A stretch of DNA of 64,000 nucleotides from Orientallactaga sibirica (GCA_036365145.1 JAEOAD010000034.1:20551501-20615500); one strand, 5' to 3'; counted from the stretch's first letter, positions 1 to 10,410 are shown. The notes: a model not told the origin generated them from the letters alone. Translations and numbers: made by a program.

Positions 1-154
1 CCTGTTGAACTTGTAAATCAGACTAATGATTCAACCATTTCTGAGACTGAAATAATAAGGCAGTCAGGGGACATAGTGCTGTAGTACAACATAAATGTGA
101 GGCCTTGGGGAGATCATCCACAGTGCTACACAATAATAATAGTACATTAAAAGT

Positions 155-296
155 TGAGGGTTGAATATGTGGCTTAGCAGTTAAGGCATTTGCTTGCAAA
201 GCCAAAGGACCTAAGTTCAATTCCCCAGGACCCATGTAAGCCAGATGCACAATGCATCTGGAGTTTGTTTTCAGCACCTGGAGGCACTGGCACATC

Positions 297-343
<47 letters not shown>

Positions 344-374
344 AGATAAATAAAGATAAAAATAAATTAAATTG
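155..374 (+). mobile_element. tRNA-derived SINE, type 1
   Basis: The left part is tRNA-like, with an A-box-like GTGGCTTAGCAG and a B-box-like GTTCAATTCCCC. The SINE body AAGCCAGATGCACAATGCATCTGG follows in shortened form. The tail is a pure CT microsatellite (301-341) and then an A-rich AAATAA run. It is non-coding; the small frames across the CT run are artefacts of the repeat. This is the first of about fifteen copies in the window. Confidence 0.85.
301..341. repeat. (CT)n microsatellite in SINE tail
   Basis: About 20 uninterrupted CT units form the 3' part of the preceding SINE. Its length is likely to vary between individuals. Confidence 0.95.
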
Positions 375-464
375 AAACAACAGCATTAGGCAACATATTA
401 GAAGGTCACTGGACATAGAGATTACCTACTTTATGTACTATAATTTCTTATTTATTTATTTATT

Positions 465-613
465 TATGTTTTTTTCTGAGGTAGGTTCTTACTCTAGCTC
501 AGGCTGACCTGGAATTCACTGTGTAGTCTCAGGGTGGCCTCAAACTCACAGTGATCCTCTTACCTCTGCCTCCCAAGTGCTGGCATTAAAGGTGTGCGCC
601 ACCACACCCAGCT
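465..613 (-). mobile_element. B1 SINE (7SL-derived), minus strand
   Basis: The reverse complement has the B1 order: a head like GCTGGGTGTGGTGGCGCACACC, then TTAATGCCAGCACTTGGGAG, then a tail containing GAATTCCAGGTCAGCCTGAG. The poly-A end lies at the low coordinate and runs into a TTTA simple repeat (449-468). Confidence 0.85.
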
Positions 614-699
614 TCTTATTTTATTAATGTAAATCTAATGATACAATATATGACATTTTTAATTAGGAGTCCAGCTTAAAAAGGCATTTTGAATATGCA

Positions 700-812
700 A
701 TAGCAATTAAACCTCTCAACAGTTCTCTAAGTAAGCATTGTCCACACTTCACAGATGAACAGACAGAGACTATTAGTGGCTTAATGTTAAGTTCAAAGTC
801 ACATTGCTAGAA
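700..812 (+). mobile_element. Ancient MIR/L2-class fragment
   Basis: The phrase order (CACTTCACAGATGAACAGAC ... TTCAAAGTCACATTGCTAG) matches the common mammalian-wide 'acagatgaggaaactgag ... aaggtcacacagctag' block. It is strongly diverged, and the exact family is not assigned. Confidence 0.5.
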
Positions 813-835
813 CTAGATTTTGAAATCACATCTAG

Positions 836-902
836 GGACATAACTGAGTGCTAAAATATTTACCTAGCATGCAAAGCCCTAAGTCCAGTTCCCGGTACTA
901 AA
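836..902 (+). mobile_element. ID-like SINE head
   Basis: TTTACCTAGCATGCAAAGCC and TCCAGTTCCCGGTACTA match the right half of the rodent ID element, derived from tRNA-Ala/BC1. The left half is diverged. It is followed directly by a purine-rich tail. Confidence 0.6.
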
Positions 903-1048
903 GGAAGAAAGGAAGGGAGGAAGGGAGGGAGGGAGGGAGGGAGGGAGGGAGGGGAAAGGAGAGAGGAGGGAAGAGAGGAGGTGAGAGAAGGAAAGAGGAG
1001 GAAAGGGAGGGAAGGGAAGGATAGAAGAAAGAGAGAAAAAGAAATCAT
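900..1048 (+). repeat. Purine (GGAA/GGGA)n tract
   Basis: Almost 150 bases contain only A and G apart from a few T. The core is a (GGGA)n run at about 921-954. It probably grew from the A-rich tail of the ID element. A strand-asymmetric tract like this can form triplex or non-B structures. Confidence 0.85.
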
Positions 1049-1249
1049 ATTTTTAATGTAAAAGTCCATATTCTTCCCAGTCCCTAAATGTACATCATGA
1101 TGTTTCAGAACAGAATATCCCTTATTTGGAAAATTCATAAAGAAAAATTATTTGGGGGAAATGGAAATGGATCATTGGATAAAGCAGTCCTTACTCAAGT
1201 AGGTTTACCCAAGTTTGATCATAAGACTTCATATAAAAATCCATAACCT

Positions 1250-1404
1250 CAGCTGGAGAGATGGATTACAGGTTAAGGTATTTTCCTGCAAAGCCAAAGG
1301 ACCCAATATTGATTACCTAGTGCCCACATAAGCCAGATGCACAAGGTGGTACACGCATCTGAGGTTTGTTTGCAAGGGTTGGTGTACCCATTCTCTCTTT
1401 TATT

Positions 1405-1440
<36 letters not shown>

Positions 1441-1490
1441 ACAAATAAATAATAAATAATGAATATATAGATGAATTAATAAATAAAATA
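1250..1490 (+). mobile_element. tRNA-derived SINE, type 1
   Basis: The head reads GCTGGAGAGATGGATTACAG and the body ATAAGCCAGATGCACAAGG. A CT run follows at about 1408-1439, then AAATAAATAATAAATAATG. The B box is degraded (ATATTGATTACC), so this copy is unlikely to be transcribed by Pol III. Confidence 0.85.
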
Positions 1491-2569
1491 AAAAGCCAGA
1501 ACCATGATGGGCTTCTGTAACCCCAGAAAAATGAAGTTGATGGTAAGATGGGATATTGACAAGCACATTTCCAGGAAGCTCATGGCAAATACATCAAGGA
1601 ACATAGCACACTGAGAAATTGCCTGAAATGATGTGGACTGACACAAAGCTGTCCTCTGATAGCTTCACTTATGCACATACACAGATTCACTACACAGGAA
1701 CACTCATACACATGGGTGTCTGCATGTGTGTGCATGTGCACACACACACAAATAGTGGCAGTTTTAAAAATGAAAATGATTTGAAAGTGCTTAACCTTCA
1801 TCTGCAGTGGAATGGAATAAAATATATTCCTTTGGGTCAATGATTCTCACTGGTCAATGAAGTAGGATCTATGTAGCAATAACACTGAATCAAAACACAA
1901 CATTGAAAGGTAGAAGCTCTGGCTACTCCCCATCTCGTATTCTGAGTGGGAAACATTCCCTGAAATGCCCCACTTTGATCCAGGCAGTTTGCCTCCTGTC
2001 AACCGACACATTCTAAGAGTTGATTGAGATTTGATGGTACCATTGGGGTGAGCAGGTTGCATCTCAAATCTCCATCCCACCAGTCCAGGGAGCTGATGAT
2101 TAGGAAACTATTTCTTCTCACAAGGTTGGAGAGGAGCTGCATAAGTGAAATTATGTAGGTGAGAGACCCCTGAAATGACAAAAGCACTGAACACTACATG
2201 TAAAGTTGCATTATTTTCCCCTACACCAGCAGCCAATAATAAAACGAGAAGCTACGCATGTAAACATGGTGTTCATTTTCCCTATGAACACTTCAGGAAG
2301 GGAGGAGAGCATATACTTCTTTGTCTCCTACTTAGCCTCAGGACTGTGAGCAGGAGAGCAGCTCAATACTGTAGAGTTCTGTGATTTGCATGGTGGTGAG
2401 TGCAGCTTTACCCATCCCAGCCTGGAAGGCAGTGGCCTCTCATTGCCCTGAAAATTTCACTTCCTCACTCATACCTGAATTTGAAACTACTGGTTGTTAG
2501 TTTTGCTTTTGTTTTCATTATTACCTGTGCATAATAATTTTAATGGTGATAATTTATTAAAGATTTATC
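1491..2569. other. No gene; mostly unique sequence
   Basis: Contains a short CA/TG-rich patch at about 1715-1752 and no recognised element otherwise. Reading frames on both strands are at most 86 codons and show no family resemblance. Confidence 0.6.
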
Positions 2570-2570
2570 C

Positions 2571-2742
2571 TTGGACAGGAGAGATGGATTAGTGGTCAAA
2601 AGTGCTTGCTTGCAAAGCTTGATGGCCAGGGTTGTTGATTTCCCAGGACCCACATAAAGCCAAAGGAGTACATGCATATGGAGTTCATTGGCAGCAGCTG
2701 GGGACCTGGATGACTACTTTCCCTCATCAATATTTTTTTAAA
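2571..2742 (+). mobile_element. tRNA-derived SINE, type 1, decayed
   Basis: The head reads CAGGAGAGATGGATTAGTGG. A B-box-like TTGTTGATTTCCCAGG and CCCACATAAAGCCAAAGG follow, and the tail lacks the CT run. This is an old, truncated copy. Confidence 0.7.
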
Positions 2743-2789
2743 CTTTATCCTGCACTAGGTGAATTTATCTAGTTAAACTTTACAGTTAT

Positions 2790-3397
2790 GTCACATTTTA
2801 TTATCCCATATTGTCTCCATTCTTACACATGAATAAACAGAGCCTTAGAGATAGTAATATCCTTGGTCTTAGCATATTAGAACTCATTGGCATATAATAG
2901 TTTGAGCTCAGAGCTTCCATAGGCCTGATCCTCCTCTGTATCAGTGCTGGTGATTTAAACTTTGCCGTGTCAGAGAACATGCCTTAATTAAGAACGTTGT
3001 TTCCAAATAACAATAGACTAGTGTGGAATAATAGTAAAATATTTTCAGGCAACTCACTGCAAAAGAGAGATAGTAAAGGTCCTATTTTAATTGGGCTCAA
3101 TGAATAGATTAGTGACATGTCTGTCAAACATGAACTTAGTCATGAATGACTATTGCTGTGTTTGATCTTTGAATATCATTCTTCCCTGCTTCTTCTTGTC
3201 CCTCCTGGATAGCATACTAAAACATTTCCTCATGTGGGGCTCAAATTAAACTGTAATAAATCATAAAGGATATAAAAGAACAGGGTATCAGGGGTAGGAG
3301 ATCTGCTTGGACCTGAGTCATGGGATAATCAGTCTGAGAATCAGAAATGGGTTATTACATGTGAATATCTCTCTCTAGTTTACTTACAAAGATATGG
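2790..3397. other. No gene; possible MIR/L2 remnant then unique DNA
   Basis: Positions 2800-2880 loosely resemble the 'attatcccattttacacatgaggaaactgagg' block of mammalian-wide repeats. The rest, to 3397, holds nothing I recognise. Confidence 0.4.
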
Positions 3398-3440
3398 CAT
3401 AGTGGTTGGGGACATGGGCTTTGAAATCAACCTGAATTAA
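3398..3440 (+). mobile_element. MIR 5' fragment
   Basis: GGCATAGTGGTTGGGGACATGGGCTTTGAAATC matches the tRNA-derived start of MIR (agcatagtggttaagagcatgggctctggagtc). It is interrupted by the following B1. Confidence 0.6.
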
Positions 3441-3450
3441 TATAGCAGAT

Positions 3451-3596
3451 AGGCAAGTGTGGTGGTACACATATGTATCCCCACACTTGCTAGGTTAAGA
3501 TAGGATGATTAAGAGTTAGATATCAACCTGGACTGCAAGGAGAATTTCAGACCACCCTGGGATATAGCGTGAGACCCTGTCTCAAAAAAAAAAAAA
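3451..3596 (+). mobile_element. B1 SINE, plus strand, diverged
   Basis: It starts GGCAAGTGTGGTGGTACACA and ends GAGACCCTGTCTC plus an A run. The middle is diverged (CACACTTGCTAGGTTAAGATAG), so this is an older copy. It is followed within 20 bases by a second B1. Confidence 0.75.
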
Positions 3597-3611
3597 GTTA
3601 AAAATAAACAA

Positions 3612-3770
3612 GGCCAGGTATGGTGACCTATGTGTTTAATCCCAGCACTTGGGAGACTGAGGTAGGATTGCTGTGAGGTCAAGGGCAGTCTGAGCTTACA
3701 TAGTGAATTCCATGTCAGCCTGGGATAGAGCGAGACCCTACCTTGAAAAGCCAAAAACAAAACAACAAAC
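3612..3770 (+). mobile_element. B1 SINE, plus strand
   Basis: It runs from GGCCAGGTATGGTGACCTAT through TTTAATCCCAGCACTTGGGA to GAGACCCTACCTTGAAAAGCC and an A-rich tail. It is better preserved than the B1 just upstream, in the same orientation. Confidence 0.85.
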
Positions 3771-3884
3771 ATATATAACTAAAATTTCAAATGAGATAGT
3801 TTTATTTAATACTTATAAATAAAGTACTTCCTGGGCACGAAGAAATAAGAAAGAAACCTCATATTAACTGGCTTTGTGAAGCCA

Positions 3885-4020
3885 CTCAACTCAAATTACC
3901 CAAGCCTCAATCTTTGTAATAAAATGGATATAATAGTCTAGCTCACAGTGTTGTCTGGTTGTTGTGGAATATCACATTGAAACTTCTCAGAGCATGTATA
4001 AAATACTTAATTCATTTGAT
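3885..4020 (+). mobile_element. MIR fragment
   Basis: The successive phrases CTCAATCTTTGTAATAAAATGG, GTTGTTGTGGAATATCACATTG and CATGTATAAAATACTTA follow the MIR core and tail in order. Confidence 0.65.
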
Positions 4021-4639
4021 CCTCACAGTAGTCCTGAGTAGTATTTTCATGACCTTGACTCTGTTCTTGGAAGCACTCATACTGTGCACAGCATTGCTTG
4101 GTGATGCCAGGTAGATATCAGTCCTTCATGAGGGATCCTAGGATGGATGGAGCAGAGTGGGATACCTAAGAGCTACAGAGTATTAACCCAGATGCCTCTA
4201 AGTGTTCCCACCATGAGGCTTGGAGTAACAGCCTCAGTCTCAACCTGAGCCTCATGAACTTGTTGGGCTTCCAGAGGCTGAATGGAGGCAGGAAGTCTGC
4301 CAGCCTTGGCCACATCCCCAGGAAAGTTCTGCCACCTTTGCTGCCAACGCAGATGCTCGTCATATTATTCATGCATGTGGTGTCTTCCCCCCAAAATGCT
4401 GTTGGATCTCCAAGGCTGGCATAGTTAGGCAAGCCCTGGAAAGCTAGAAATCCAGACCAGCAGTGGAAGAGTCTGGCATGTAATCAGGAGACCTGCTGGG
4501 CTCATCAGTGCATGTCGGCTCTGGGCAAACTAAGAATCGCCTCCTGAGGCTGGCATGCTAAGAGGCAGCCCGTCAATCACTCCTTGGAAGCTGAGCACTG
4601 TGTTAAGATATTACAGGGAATGGAAAGGGAAGTGTCTAA
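4021..4639. other. No gene; unique sequence
   Basis: GC content is higher than in the flanks (about 4180-4560). An 88-codon frame on the minus strand (4166-4432) shows no recognisable family or splice context. Confidence 0.5.
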
Positions 4640-4895
4640 GGCTGCTCAGACACTAGTTCTCTCACAGTTCTAGAAGGTAGAAATCTGAGATGTCAGTATA
4701 GCTAGTTTTCTTATGACTTGCAGATGACCACCTTCTGGTTATATTGTCTTCACATGAGGGCGAGAAAGTTAGCAAGCTTTCTGGTATGTTTTCTTGCATA
4801 GTTACTAATGCCATCATGAGGGGCCTACCTTCATGACCTCATCCAAAATGAGGTAACTAAGAGAAACTTCATCTCCAAATGTTTTCCCAATGGAA
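4640..4895 (-). mobile_element. MLT1-like MaLR LTR, minus strand
   Basis: Read on the plus strand, the blocks TTCTCTCACAGTTCTAGAAGG, CTTCACATGAGGGCGAGAAAG and CTAATGCCATCATGAGGGGC match the reverse complement of MLT1/MST-type LTRs in the right order. It is old, with many substitutions and no clear ends. Confidence 0.6.
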
Positions 4896-5045
4896 ATTAG
4901 AGTATGTGAACATTGTGAAGGTTGTTATTTACTAATAATAGAAAGTAGATATCTGAATGCATTTAGAGTCTTATTCATGTTGACTGATCTATTTAAGAGG
5001 ATCGATGGCCAATTGGGAAATGCATGGAAAAGAAATCAGATATTA

Positions 5046-5252
5046 GGGATAAAGAGATGGTTTAGAGGTTAAGGTGCTTGTCTGTGAAGCCAAAGGACCC
5101 AGGTCTGATTTCCCAGGACCCACATAAGCCAGATGCACAAGGTTGAACATGCATCTGAAGTTTATTTGCAGTGCCTGAGGGCACTGGAGTGCCCATTCTC
5201 TCTTACTCTCTATCTGCTCTCTCTCTCTCTCTCAAATAAATAAATAACTAAA
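5046..5252 (+). mobile_element. tRNA-derived SINE, type 1
   Basis: The head is AAAGAGATGGTTTAGAGGTT. The body CACATAAGCCAGATGCACAAGG is intact, followed by GCACTGGAGTGCCCATTCTC, a short CT run and AAATAAATAAATAA. Confidence 0.85.
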
Positions 5253-5328
5253 ATGCTAGAAGAAATCATTTTTATAAAAATAAAATCAGATGTTAAACAT
5301 TTAATGTGCTCAATACAAACATTAGCAT

Positions 5329-5464
5329 TTTAGTAGGGTTTCACTCTAGCTCAGGCTGACCTGGAATTCACTATGTAGTTTCAGGGTGGCCTTGAACTCA
5401 CAGCGATCCATCTGCCTCTGCCTCCCAAGTGCTGGGATTAAAGTCATACACCATCTTGCCTGAC
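5329..5464 (-). mobile_element. B1 SINE, minus strand
   Basis: The plus strand shows TTTCACTCTAGCTCAGGCTGACCTGG, then TCCCAAGTGCTGGGATTAAAG, then ATACACCATCTTGCCTG. This is a full-length reverse-complemented B1. Confidence 0.85.
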
Positions 5465-5699
5465 TTAAGAAAGTGAGTTTTAAAGAGGGTGGATGTGGTC
5501 AGATAGAGACTAGGGTGGCCATGGGAATGAGGTAGGGCTGTGGTGTAGGTCTTATGTCTTCTGGGATGAGGTGAAGCTGCTGGACCATTTCAAGCAGATA
5601 ATTGACATGCTCAAGACTTATTTACCAGGTCCAACTGATGCTTTCAATCAAGGACTTGGTAGAGCAGAGATTCCAGTGGGATTTAGTAGAGTTTACATC
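5465..5699. other. No gene; unique sequence
   Basis: Nothing recognised between the two B1 pieces. A 64-codon frame starting at 5571 runs into the next B1 and is not credible as a gene. Confidence 0.5.
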
Positions 5700-5800
5700 A
5701 CCTGCATGAAGGCTGTGAGTTCAAGGCCAGCCTGGGGCTACAGAGTGAGTTCTAGATCAGCCTAAGCTAGTGTGAGACTCTACTCTGGAAAAAAATAATT
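5700..5800 (+). mobile_element. B1 SINE, 3' part only
   Basis: GTGAGTTCAAGGCCAGCCTGGGGCTACAGAG through CAGCCTAAGCTAGTGTGAGAC and an A-rich end are the right half of B1. The left half is missing or replaced. Confidence 0.7.
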
Positions 5801-5803
5801 TGG

Positions 5804-5948
5804 GGGCTAGAGAGATTGCTCAGTGATTTAGGTGTTTGTTTGCAAAGGCTGATGACCAGATTTGACTCCTCATTACCCACGTACAGCCAGATCCACAAAG
5901 TGATGCATGCCCCTGGAGTTTGCAGCAGCAGGAGGTCCTCGTGTGCCT

Positions 5949-5995
<47 letters not shown>

Positions 5996-6036
5996 ATCTC
6001 TCTCTCTTTCACACACACAAGTAAATTTTTTTTAAA
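5804..6036 (+). mobile_element. tRNA-derived SINE, type 1, with long CT tail
   Basis: The head is GGGGCTAGAGAGATTGCTCAGTG. The body CAGCCAGATCCACAAAGTG is shortened before a CT tract of about 60 bases (5949-6009), then CACACACACAAG and an A/T-rich end. Apparent proteins here are Ser-Leu or Arg-Glu repeats read through the CT run. Confidence 0.8.
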
Positions 6037-6349
6037 AGTTCCTGATCTGTGTAAATTGATTGTTTTGCTGCCATAGAGAGATGGTACATGTATACTCATG
6101 AAATGTGAATGTAATCTTTCACATAACTGTCAGCTAAGTTCCACGAGTTACCAAGTCTTTCTTGGATACTGGGTCAGTTATTGCTCCCACCCAGGAATAT
6201 GATGTGTGTTCAAACCCTGGCCAGTGTGTGTGGAGCAGTGTGATCTTGACTGGCATGTTTACCAGCACATCTATGTGTCTTGAATCATTTGCCTCTAGTG
6301 AGATTGGCTTCTCTGTCTCTCTCTCTCTCTTTCTCTGTCTCTCTCTCTT
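6037..6349. other. No gene; unique sequence ending in CT-rich repeat
   Basis: Nothing recognised at 6037-6310. Positions 6312-6350 are a degenerate CT-rich microsatellite that borders the next B1. Confidence 0.5.
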
Positions 6350-6493
6350 TTTGTTTTCTGAGGTAGGACCTCACTCTAGCCCTGGCTGACCTGGAATTCA
6401 CTATGTAGTCTCAGGGTGGCCTCAAACTCTTGGCGATCCTCCTACCTCTGCTTTCCGAGTGCTGGGATTAAAGGCATGTGCCACCACGCCTGG
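6350..6493 (-). mobile_element. B1 SINE, minus strand
   Basis: It reads TTTTGTTTTCTGAGGTAGGACC through GGTGGCCTCAAACTCTTGGC to GCCACCACGCCTGG on the plus strand. It abuts the 3' end of an antisense L1, and may have inserted next to its A-rich tail. Confidence 0.85.
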
Positions 6494-6495
6494 AT

Positions 6496-6888
6496 AATTT
6501 TATTTTTTATTGACAACTTCCATAACTGTAGAAAATAACCGATGGTTATTCCCTCCCTTCTCCCACTTTCCCTTTGGAAACTCCACTCTCCATCATATCC
6601 CCTCCCCCTCTCAATCAGTCTTTCTTTTATTTTGATGTCATGATCTTTTCTTCCTATTATGATGGTCTTGTGTAGGTAGTGTCAGGCACTGTGAGGTCAT
6701 GGATATTCAGACCATTTTGTGTTTGGAGGAGCACATTGTAAGAGTCCTACCCTTCCTTTGTCTCTTACATTCTTTCTACCACTTCTTCCACAATGGACCC
6801 TGAGCCTTGGAAGATGTGACAGACATGTTTCAGTGCTGAGTATTCTTCTGCCAGGTCCTCTCAGCACTATGGTGCCTTCTAATCTCTC
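6496..6888 (-). mobile_element. LINE-1 3' UTR, minus strand, 5'-truncated
   Basis: The 3' end, read as its reverse complement on the plus strand, starts ATTTTATTTTTTATTGACAAC, which corresponds to an AATAAAAT polyadenylation end. The markers that follow are CTCCATCATATCCCCTCCC, TTTGATGTCATGATCTTTTC and GGACCCTGAGCCTTGGAAG. The same order recurs at 7.1, 14.3 and 33.4 kb. No ORF2 is present, so it is a dead 5'-truncated insertion. Confidence 0.7.
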
Positions 6889-6919
6889 TCTATTTTAATA
6901 AGTTCATTCTTTGACTACT

Positions 6920-7110
6920 TACAGCATTTAAAAGCTCAATGACCTGCTTTCAATTCCCCAGTACTCAAGTAGAGTCAGGTGAACCAAGTGGCACATGTAT
7001 ATGGAGTTTGTTTGAAGTGGCTAGATGTCCTGGCACTCCCATTCTCCCTCACCCTCCACTGTCTCTCTCTCTCTCCCCCCTCTGTCTCTGCTTGCAACTA
7101 AATCTTTTTT
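6920..7110 (+). mobile_element. tRNA-derived SINE, type 1, diverged
   Basis: It carries GCTTTCAATTCCCCAGTACTC (B-box region), GGCACATGTATATGGAGTTTG, GGCACTCCCATTCTCCC and a CT-rich tail. The head is badly decayed. It separates two antisense L1 3' ends. Confidence 0.65.
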
Positions 7111-7628
7111 TAATTATTATTTTTATTGACATCTTTTATACTTACATACAAAAAAACCCACCTGATATTTCCCTCCCCTCCCCCCATTCCACTTTAGAAC
7201 TCCAGTTTCCATCATATCCCCTCCCTCTCTGCATTAGTCTCTCTTCTAATTTGACGTCATCGTCTTTTTCTTCTATTTTGAGGGTCTTGCGGAAGTATTG
7301 CTAGGCACTGCAAGGTCATGTATATGGAGGCCAATTTCTGTCTGGGCAGTTGCATTGTAAGAGGTCATACCCTTCCTTTGGCTCTTCCATCTATCCGCCC
7401 CCTCTTCTGCAATGGTCCCTGAGCCTCGGAGGGTGTGACAGAGGTGTTTCAGTTCTGGACACTCCTCCATCCCTTCTTCTCAGCACTATGTTGCCTTTTG
7501 GGTCATCCCAGTGATCATCGCCATCTGAAAAGAGAAGCTTCTCTAACCAGAAGTAAGAGTAGCATTAATATGTGAATATGAACATTAAGTGTAGTGCTTT
7601 CAGGGCAGCTTGGTGGGAATACTTTTTT
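7111..7628 (-). mobile_element. LINE-1 3' UTR, minus strand, 5'-truncated
   Basis: It starts at its 3' end with TAATTATTATTTTTATTGAC and runs through GGTCCCTGAGCCTCGGAGG and GAAAAGAGAAGCTTCTCTAAC to CAGCTTGGTGGGAATA. It stops there, while the 14.3-kb copy continues another 700 bases. It is an independent insertion from the 6.5-kb copy, since each has its own 3' terminus. Confidence 0.75.
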
Positions 7629-7639
7629 TAAGAAGCCAC

Positions 7640-7838
7640 CTGAGGGGTGGAGAGATGGCTTAGTGGTTAAAGGCATTTGCTTGCAAAGCCTTATGGCCCT
7701 TATTCAATTCCCCAGTACCCATATAAAACCAGATGCACAAAGTGGTGCATGCATCTGGAGTTTGGCATCCATATTCATTTATTCATATTCTCTCTCTTTC
7801 ACTCTCTCTCCTCTTGCAAATAAAATATTTTAAAAGCA
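7640..7838 (+). mobile_element. tRNA-derived SINE, type 1
   Basis: It has a good A box (ATGGCTTAGTGG) and B-box region (TATTCAATTCCCCAGTACCC), then AAACCAGATGCACAAAGTGG, a weak CT-rich tail and AAATAAAATATTTT. Confidence 0.85.
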
Positions 7839-7844
7839 AAACAT

Positions 7845-8737
7845 TAGCATTTTAATTTTAATTTTAGGATAGAATTAGACATTGTTAAGAGTGTCAACTG
7901 CACATAGTATAAATAATCATTAGAAATGACTGATATTCTCAGTAATTTGCACATTAAAATTTAACCCTTCTGATCAACTCTTCTTAAATAATGATGTAAG
8001 GACTTTTATTATTCTGTAGCCTGAACTCATAGGCCAGCAGCCATATAACACTACTATACTAAAGTGACCTTTTCATGGTCAAATAAATCAAATGCCAAAT
8101 GAACTATTTTACCAGGGGTCCTTACTCATTGGATTAAGAGAGTAATGGATTAAAGACCCATTTGATAACTTATTGTAGCTAAAATTATTTTTAATAGTTT
8201 TGTCTTTTAACCTTTACTCTAGACATATGGATGATTTACCCACAATATTAAAGTATGGTAGTCTTTTAGATGTGTTTACTTACTTTTACAAAGTAGTTTG
8301 ATACTTTTGTGTTTTAATGCTACTAATTAGTTTCCTATTCCTTTTCTTTGGGAGGAAATATTTTTGTAAGAGACATATTTTGTTAATACATTCTGTCAGT
8401 TTTGTCTTAGCAAGCCTTGGTAATGATTTTTAGGTAGTGTACCCTTAGCTAATGGCATATTTGTTCTACAATGTATACACATACACAAACATCATATAGG
8501 TACTTTACAAGTACATAAACTTATCACTTGTAAATTATAAGGTAAAATACTCATCAGAATAATTCAATGAAGTCATAAATCTTTTCATAGAAATCTTTTA
8601 AAACTTATAGGAAATTCTATCTGTATTTGTAACCTAAAATTATAATAAAAACACTAATGGCTGCATTAAATTTTACTATTCTGATTTCTCATCTGTGCAT
8701 TTCCTAATTTGTCCTTATCTCATAAATAGAAATCTTG

Positions 8738-8771
<34 letters not shown>

Positions 8772-9200
8772 ACTTTCAGAATATGTAATCATAAGTTTAG
8801 ATAGCATCATAATTAAAACTCAGCAAATATTTGTCAAAAGACTTGATGAATGAGTAAATGTTGAGACACTTTATGTTGGGGTAAAGAATTTCATATGTAT
8901 GTTTACCTATTATTACCAACATTTTACCCTTCTGAGGCAGGGGTTTTTCCCAGGAGTTTTCAGGCATACCCTATACATCAGTATGGATTAGGTCTGCTCT
9001 TCTTATCTTGTTCTATAGCCCAGCAGAGGCAGGTACAGAAAGCCCATGATTGCAGGTGCACTTCTCATCTCATTTTCATCATACCCACTTACACCTCCTT
9101 GACATGAGAAATGAACATCTACCCTCACTGACACAGATGGAAAATGTACTCCATGACCAGGATGCCATCACAAGGTTGTGAATAGTTACTATTATTACAG
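7845..9200. other. No gene; AT-rich unique DNA with a (GT)n tract
   Basis: No repeat or gene is recognised apart from the GT microsatellite at 8739-8770. Frames are short. This is one of the longer repeat-poor blocks and may be useful as single-copy sequence for synteny placement. Confidence 0.6.
8739..8770. repeat. (TG)n microsatellite
   Basis: About 16 uninterrupted TG units. Confidence 0.95.
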
Positions 9201-9213
9201 CAAAATGAACAAC

Positions 9214-9450
9214 AAGGGCTGGAGAGATGGCTTAGTGGTTAAAGTGCCTGCCTGCCAAGCCTAAGAACACCCGTTGGATTCTCCAGGTTCCACGTTTAGC
9301 CAGAGGCAAGTGAGGCAAGTGCACAATGTCACACCTGCCCATAAGGGGGCACATGTGTCTGGAGTTTGTTCATAGCAGCTGAACTGGCCCTGATTCATCC
9401 ATTCTCTCTCTCTCTCTCTCTGCCTTTTCCTCTCTCTCTCTCTTTCCCTC

Positions 9451-9485
<35 letters not shown>

Positions 9486-9493
9486 AAAAAGAA
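9214..9493 (+). mobile_element. tRNA-derived SINE, type 2
   Basis: The head is GGGCTGGAGAGATGGCTTAG. The type-2 diagnostic phrases follow: GCCTGCCAAGCCTAAGAACA, TCTCCAGGTTCCACGTTTAG and a block with CCATAAGGGGGCAC where type 1 has only CACAAGGTGGCAC. GTTCATAGCAGCTGAACTGG and a long mixed CT tail come next. Short AAAATGAA-containing repeats at 9202 and 9494 may be the target duplication. Confidence 0.85.
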
Positions 9494-9699
9494 AAAATGA
9501 AGAAGGAAGAACAATGAATCTTCCAGACTCTTTCCCTTCCAGATAAGTCAGTTATGCTTCTGAAGTTTCCTTATTTCTCAGGAAGGCATTTCTTCCTCAC
9601 TGAACCTCCTTTTATAGGCAAAAACGCACCTTTAAACATCAGTTGGAGTGACTTTTGAAATGCATATTAAGTTCAGGATTCCTGTGAGTTGTCATTCTC

Positions 9700-10410
9700 A
9701 AATATTTGTATTAGTAGCACTCTGGAAAAAATGATTCTGGTATGAAGTTCCTCAGGCCTCAGATCCAATCATAGTAGTTGGTTCCCACATAAAAGACATA
9801 TAAAACCACCATTGCACCAGTTCACACATATTATCTGGCTGGCCAGTCATGAAGCTTGCAGGGTCTACTTCTGGGACCCCCTCCCTCCACCAACAGGCTT
9901 CATAACACCTTCTAGAACTGTGACAGTTAGTCAGCATGAAGGATGCTTCCAGATCACCTCTAGTCTGATTTTTCAGTGTCCTGAATCCAACCAAAGCTTA
10001 TGGTATCTTCAACAATAGGTTCTTAACATATTGTTCTGATGGGCAACCAAGAAACTTGGAAACAACCTGTAATGTTTTGGTTATATCAGGAGCCTCCCTG
10101 ATCAACAGCTCACTAGGAGATATAACACCTCTGGCACTGAAATTTTTCTCTAACAATATATGACTTCTGGGTGTAATGTTATTCACTCTTGCATGGTACT
10201 TCTGCCCAAGCTCTCCTTTAAAAAAAAAAAAAAAAAAAAATAAGTATTTTGATAGTGAAAGGTAGGTTTACATATGGCTGATTCATAATAACCTTAATTT
10301 TACTTAACCCTCCTTCAGTGCCTCCTCTCCTCCATCTCCCTGTAAAAGCCTAGGCATAAGCCTGTTGCTGTGGATGTCATAGTCCCGGGAGAAAGGTATT
10401 ACTGTTGTAT
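9700..10410 (-). mobile_element. LINE-1 3' UTR segment, inverted part of one insertion
   Basis: The markers AGTAGTTGGTTCCCACATAA, ACCATTGCACCAGTTCACAC, AACAGCTCACTAGGAG and GGTAGGTTTACATATGGCTG run in the antisense order seen at 14.9-15.5 kb. A run of about 22 A (10219-10240) sits where the 14-kb copy has CAAAAAAGTAGG, so it is an internal expansion and not a tail. The next segment is the 3' end in the opposite orientation, which suggests a 5' inversion by twin priming. Confidence 0.65.

Noticed and set aside
174..416. Frames with Arg-Glu or Ser-Leu repeats (also at 5767-6099, 32143-32493)
   Set aside because: Translations of (CT)n/(GA)n microsatellites in SINE tails.
10219..10240. A run as the poly-A tail of a separate insertion
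   Set aside because: It sits where other copies of the L1 3' UTR have a short internal A run (about 15412), and homology continues on both sides.
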